Assembly (NCBI RefSeq): GCF_000434895.1
Contig: NZ_FR892784.1
Coordinates: 19,916 to 26,525, forward strand
Direction: 5' to 3'
DNA length: 6,610 nucleotides
From: Phascolarctobacterium succinatutens CAG:287
GTDB taxonomy: Bacteria > Bacillota > Negativicutes > Acidaminococcales > Acidaminococcaceae
Made by a program: the position numbers and the translations under genes. The notes under the pieces were generated by a model that was not told the DNA's origin, did not search any database, and worked only from the letters and a program-made list of their open reading frames with translations. This document shows positions 5,254 to 6,610 of the stretch, in pieces. Position 1 is the first letter of the stretch. Each line of letters starts with the position of its first letter.

Positions 5254-5381
5254 AAACTAGGGTTGAGAATACTTGAAGTATGTATTATTTTGTCATCTAT
5301 CTGCTGGCGCTGTGGTGCGGCATGGCGGTAGAGTTACGCATGCTTTGAGCTTGACTGAGCAGGTGCAGAATAAGAAAAGTA

Positions 5382-5402
5382 AAAAACTTCTCAAAAACTT
5401 CT
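5382..5402 (+). repeat. Tandem 10-bp repeat abutting the right paralogue's -35 box
   Basis: AAAAACTTCT occurs at 5382-5391 and 5393-5402, offset by 11 bp (one helical turn), and the second copy ends inside the -35 hexamer. It could be an activator or repressor site, or simply an A-rich upstream element. The 5254-5625 gap holds a possible 22-codon hydrophobic reading frame (5280-5348), this repeat, the promoter at 5402-5430 and a structured leader; nothing else is evident. Confidence 0.35.
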
Positions 5403-5430
5403 TGACACACTTGGTATTGTATTGTACAAT
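5402..5430 (+). promoter_or_regulatory. Strong sigma-A promoter of the right paralogue
   Basis: TTGACA (5402-5407) and TACAAT (5425-5430) are separated by 17 bp. Just downstream GGTAGCG (5434-5440) and CGCTACC (5448-5454) form a 7-bp hairpin at the predicted 5' end of the RNA, which could protect it from decay. The leader runs about 190 nt to the ATG at 5626. Confidence 0.8.
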
Positions 5431-5484
5431 AATGGTAGCGCATAGGCCGCTACCTATAATTCAACCATATAAGAATTATAAGAT

Positions 5485-5574
5485 GTCATTAAGGGAAAAA
5501 TCTAAGATTGTGTGTACTAGTAGTGTGTATGCTATTAGTGTACCCAAAAATTGATTCCCATAATGGCTTTTTTT
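5485..5574 (+). terminator. Long-range leader hairpin with T7 tract (attenuator-like)
   Basis: GTCATTAAGGGAA (5485-5497) can pair with TTCCCATAATGGC (5555-5567): 12 of 13 positions, including one G-T pair and one A-A mismatch. Seven T residues follow (5568-5574). The 57-nt loop has its own weak internal pairing (TACTAG...CTATTAGTG). The element occupies the same place as the hairpin at 675-727, between promoter and ribosome site, but with different arm sequences. The large loop makes it less sure than the left one. Confidence 0.5.
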
Positions 5575-5625
5575 ATTGCCTTTTTCTAGCCTGTTTAAGT
5601 GTTTTAAAGAAAGGATGATTCTTAT

Positions 5626-6198
5626 ATGGCAAATTATTGTTACACAAATTTATACGTCTACGGTCCTCAAGAGGAGCTGGCAAACCTCTTTAAAAAGCTC
5701 AAGCGCTGGACGCGCAAGGATGAGCGTAAACCGAAAACTGCCTTTGGCTGCGGCTGGCTCAGCTTCATCGCTGAGGGCGCCGGCATCCAGGCCTTTGATC
5801 TCCGCGCTGGCGTTGAAAAAATCCAGTTCGACGGCAAAGGACAGCTCTTTATCAAGTATATATCTGCAGATGGCCCGCAGCCCGCTTTCTGGGAGGCGCT
5901 GGTGCGTAAGTTCGCACCGCGCAGCTGGTTCTGCTACCTGGCGGAGGAATCCTGCACAGGCTTGTACATTACCAACGATAAATTGAAGCGGAAAATCACC
6001 GCAGATTACGCTATTCCCGGACGTTGCGCCGATGGTTCCTACACCTCGTCGCTTGTTCGTCGCAGCACCTTCTACTCTGAAGGAGCTATGCGCGAGCTGC
6101 TCGTCAGCAAGTACGGTACCGGCAAGGCCATGGCCGAGCTCCTGGAGCTGGCCAAAAAGGATAACCTTCCTGTCTACAAGGTGAAACGCGTCGACTAG
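5626..6198 (+). CDS. Uncharacterised Api92/YubB-like small protein
   Basis: This is an intact 190-residue protein. Its opening MANYCYTNLYVYGPQEELAN resembles the MANWCxNxLxVxG start of the Api92/YubB group with a ferredoxin-like fold, often found on phages and plasmids; this assignment is tentative. The region after residue 70 contains FDGKGQLFIKYISADGPQPA and FWEALVRKFAPRSWFCYLAEE, then a C-terminal helix AMAELLELAKKDNLPVYKVK. There is no membrane segment or catalytic motif I recognise. The ATG follows AAAGAAAGGATGA, part of a 32-bp stretch (5605-5636) identical to 755-786 in the left copy. It is monocistronic: strong promoter, structured leader and its own terminator (6206-6234). Codons are GC-rich in the 3' three-quarters, unlike the AT-rich cassette and its own AT-rich leader. 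The left copy (776-1019) is a decayed, shortened duplicate. Confidence 0.8.
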   Translation: MANYCYTNLYVYGPQEELANLFKKLKRWTRKDERKPKTAFGCGWLSFIAEGAGIQAFDLRAGVEKIQFDGKGQLFIKYISADGPQPAFWEALVRKFAPRSWFCYLAEESCTGLYITNDKLKRKITADYAIPGRCADGSYTSSLVRRSTFYSEGAMRELLVSKYGTGKAMAELLELAKKDNLPVYKVKRVD

Positions 6199-6205
6199 GA
6201 CGCAG

Positions 6206-6234
6206 GGCTGCCACGTAAGTGGCGGCCTTTTCTT
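6206..6234 (+). terminator. Intrinsic terminator of the 5626 gene
   Basis: GGCTGCCAC (6206-6214) pairs with GTGGCGGCC (6219-6227) around the loop GTAA, 9 bp with one G-T pair. TTTTCTT follows, 8 bp after the stop codon. It is a standard rho-independent terminator ending the paralogue's transcript. Confidence 0.85.
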
Positions 6235-6252
6235 ATGTGTCTTTTTTTCTTC

Positions 6253-6282
6253 TTGACGAAGAGAAGATGCGTGCTGTATAAT
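6253..6282 (+). promoter_or_regulatory. Sigma-A promoter of a rightward transcript leaving the window
   Basis: TTGACG (6253-6258) and TATAAT (6277-6282) have an 18-bp spacer. It is preceded by a pyrimidine run and follows the terminator at 6206-6234, so it starts a new unit. The RNA would begin near 6289 and contain the nested hairpin at 6318-6387. Confidence 0.7.
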
Positions 6283-6317
6283 GGAGACGTAATAGGCAAT
6301 GACAGCGCTGCTGTTTG

Positions 6318-6387
6318 GCGAACGTGTTTTGCGGAAGCTATTTTGACGTCCCGCGAGCGGGCTTTTTGTAGCTTCAAGGTTGTTCGC
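6318..6387 (+). ncRNA. Nested hairpin leader or small structured RNA
   Basis: Three stems sit inside one another: GCGAAC (6318-6323) with GTTCGC (6382-6387), GAAGCTA (6334-6340) with TAGCTTC (6369-6375), and CCCG (6350-6353) with CGGG (6358-6361) around CGAG. The innermost stem is followed by five T (6363-6367), so it could act as a small terminator competing with the outer stems. It lies 35-100 nt after the promoter at 6253-6282. I do not match it to tmRNA, SRP RNA, RNase P RNA or a T-box. It may be a regulatory leader or a small RNA. Confidence 0.4.
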
Positions 6388-6434
6388 TTTTGCAGGGTAT
6401 GCAGACAGAGCGGCTGTGGAGGTTTGCCAAATTT

Positions 6435-6527
6435 ATGAAGTCCTTGCGTGATAAGGGTTTTGAGAGCCAGGCGTTGGGGAAAGACGTTGAAAAAGGCATT
6501 TTTCAGATGAATCATGGTAAACATTAA
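6435..6527 (+). CDS. Possible small charged protein, 30 residues
   Basis: ATG 6435 opens MKSLRDKGFESQALGKDVEK and ends at TAA 6525-6527. GTGGAGG (6416-6422) lies 12 bp upstream, a little far. The frame is also open from ATG 6399 (42 residues), but that start has no properly spaced ribosome site. The product is basic, charged and without a recognised domain. It follows the promoter and structured leader. A second overlapping frame starts at ATG 6514 (MVNINLVCQSVPKEP) and is open to the window end without a clear ribosome site; it could be the true gene. Neither is secure. Confidence 0.25.
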   Translation: MKSLRDKGFESQALGKDVEKGIFQMNHGKH

Positions 6528-6610
6528 TTTGGTTTGCCAAAGTGTCCCTAAAGAGCCGCTCCAGGCAAGGGTTTCCAAGGGTGCTGTTGCAACAGCGATT
6601 ACCGCTTGCG

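Noticed and set aside
5273..5554. 93-codon plus-strand frame from TTG 5273
   Set aside because: It crosses the strong promoter at 5402-5430 and part of the structured leader and shows no domain.
5576..5986. 136-codon frame over the right paralogue
   Set aside because: It is a shadow of the 5626-6198 gene, which has the ribosome site, family-like start and paralogue support.
6195..6610. Minus-strand frame open from the window end to 6195
   Set aside because: It spans an intrinsic terminator and a promoter on the other strand and has no recognisable domain or ribosome site; its length is probably chance.

Overview
The window looks like a low-to-moderate GC member of the Bacillota, possibly a Negativicute. 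I infer this from AGGAGG-type ribosome sites, frequent TTG starts and near-consensus sigma-A promoters (TTGACA, 17 bp, TATAAT). No RNA gene, integrase, transposase or CRISPR array is visible. The flanks (about 1-420 and 5690-6200) have GC-ending codons, while about 1140-5260 is clearly AT-rich, so the centre looks like an acquired cassette in a more GC-balanced chromosome.

Left flank: a minus-strand gamma-carbonic-anhydrase-like hexapeptide protein runs off the window start. Its promoter is divergent from that of a plus-strand leader and a decayed gene copy (776-1019). Right flank: a full-length paralogue of that decayed gene (5626-6198), with its own strong promoter, structured leader and terminator. 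The paralogues belong to an uncharacterised, perhaps Api92/YubB-like, family. They are in the same orientation and bracket the cassette. Beyond 6235 lie another promoter, a nested hairpin leader and only weak coding signals.

Centre: an apparent RiPP (ribosomally made, post-translationally modified peptide) operon. An XRE regulator is followed by a 34-bp near-palindrome overlapping a plausible promoter. Then come a small cysteine-cluster protein (YkgJ-like), a radical SAM enzyme, precursor-like peptide 1, a PqqD-like recognition protein, a membrane-anchored protein of unknown function, precursor-like peptide 2, and an IRG-like GTPase split by a frameshift and lacking a normal start codon. Genes overlap by 4 bp or are closely spaced. 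The proposed logic is that the PqqD-like protein binds the KKP-type leaders and delivers both peptides to the radical SAM enzyme, which modifies their Ala/Val/Gly-rich cores. The cysteine-cluster protein may assist. The membrane protein and GTPase could serve self-protection or target membranes. No exporter or leader peptidase lies in the window.

The most unusual points are two cysteine-free, hydrophobic precursor cores in one operon; a radical SAM enzyme with a SPASM-like tail keeping one cysteine beside a separate eight-cysteine protein; an IRG-like GTPase in a RiPP locus; and two diverged leader RNAs that both keep a long hairpin plus seven T residues before the ribosome site of the flanking paralogues.
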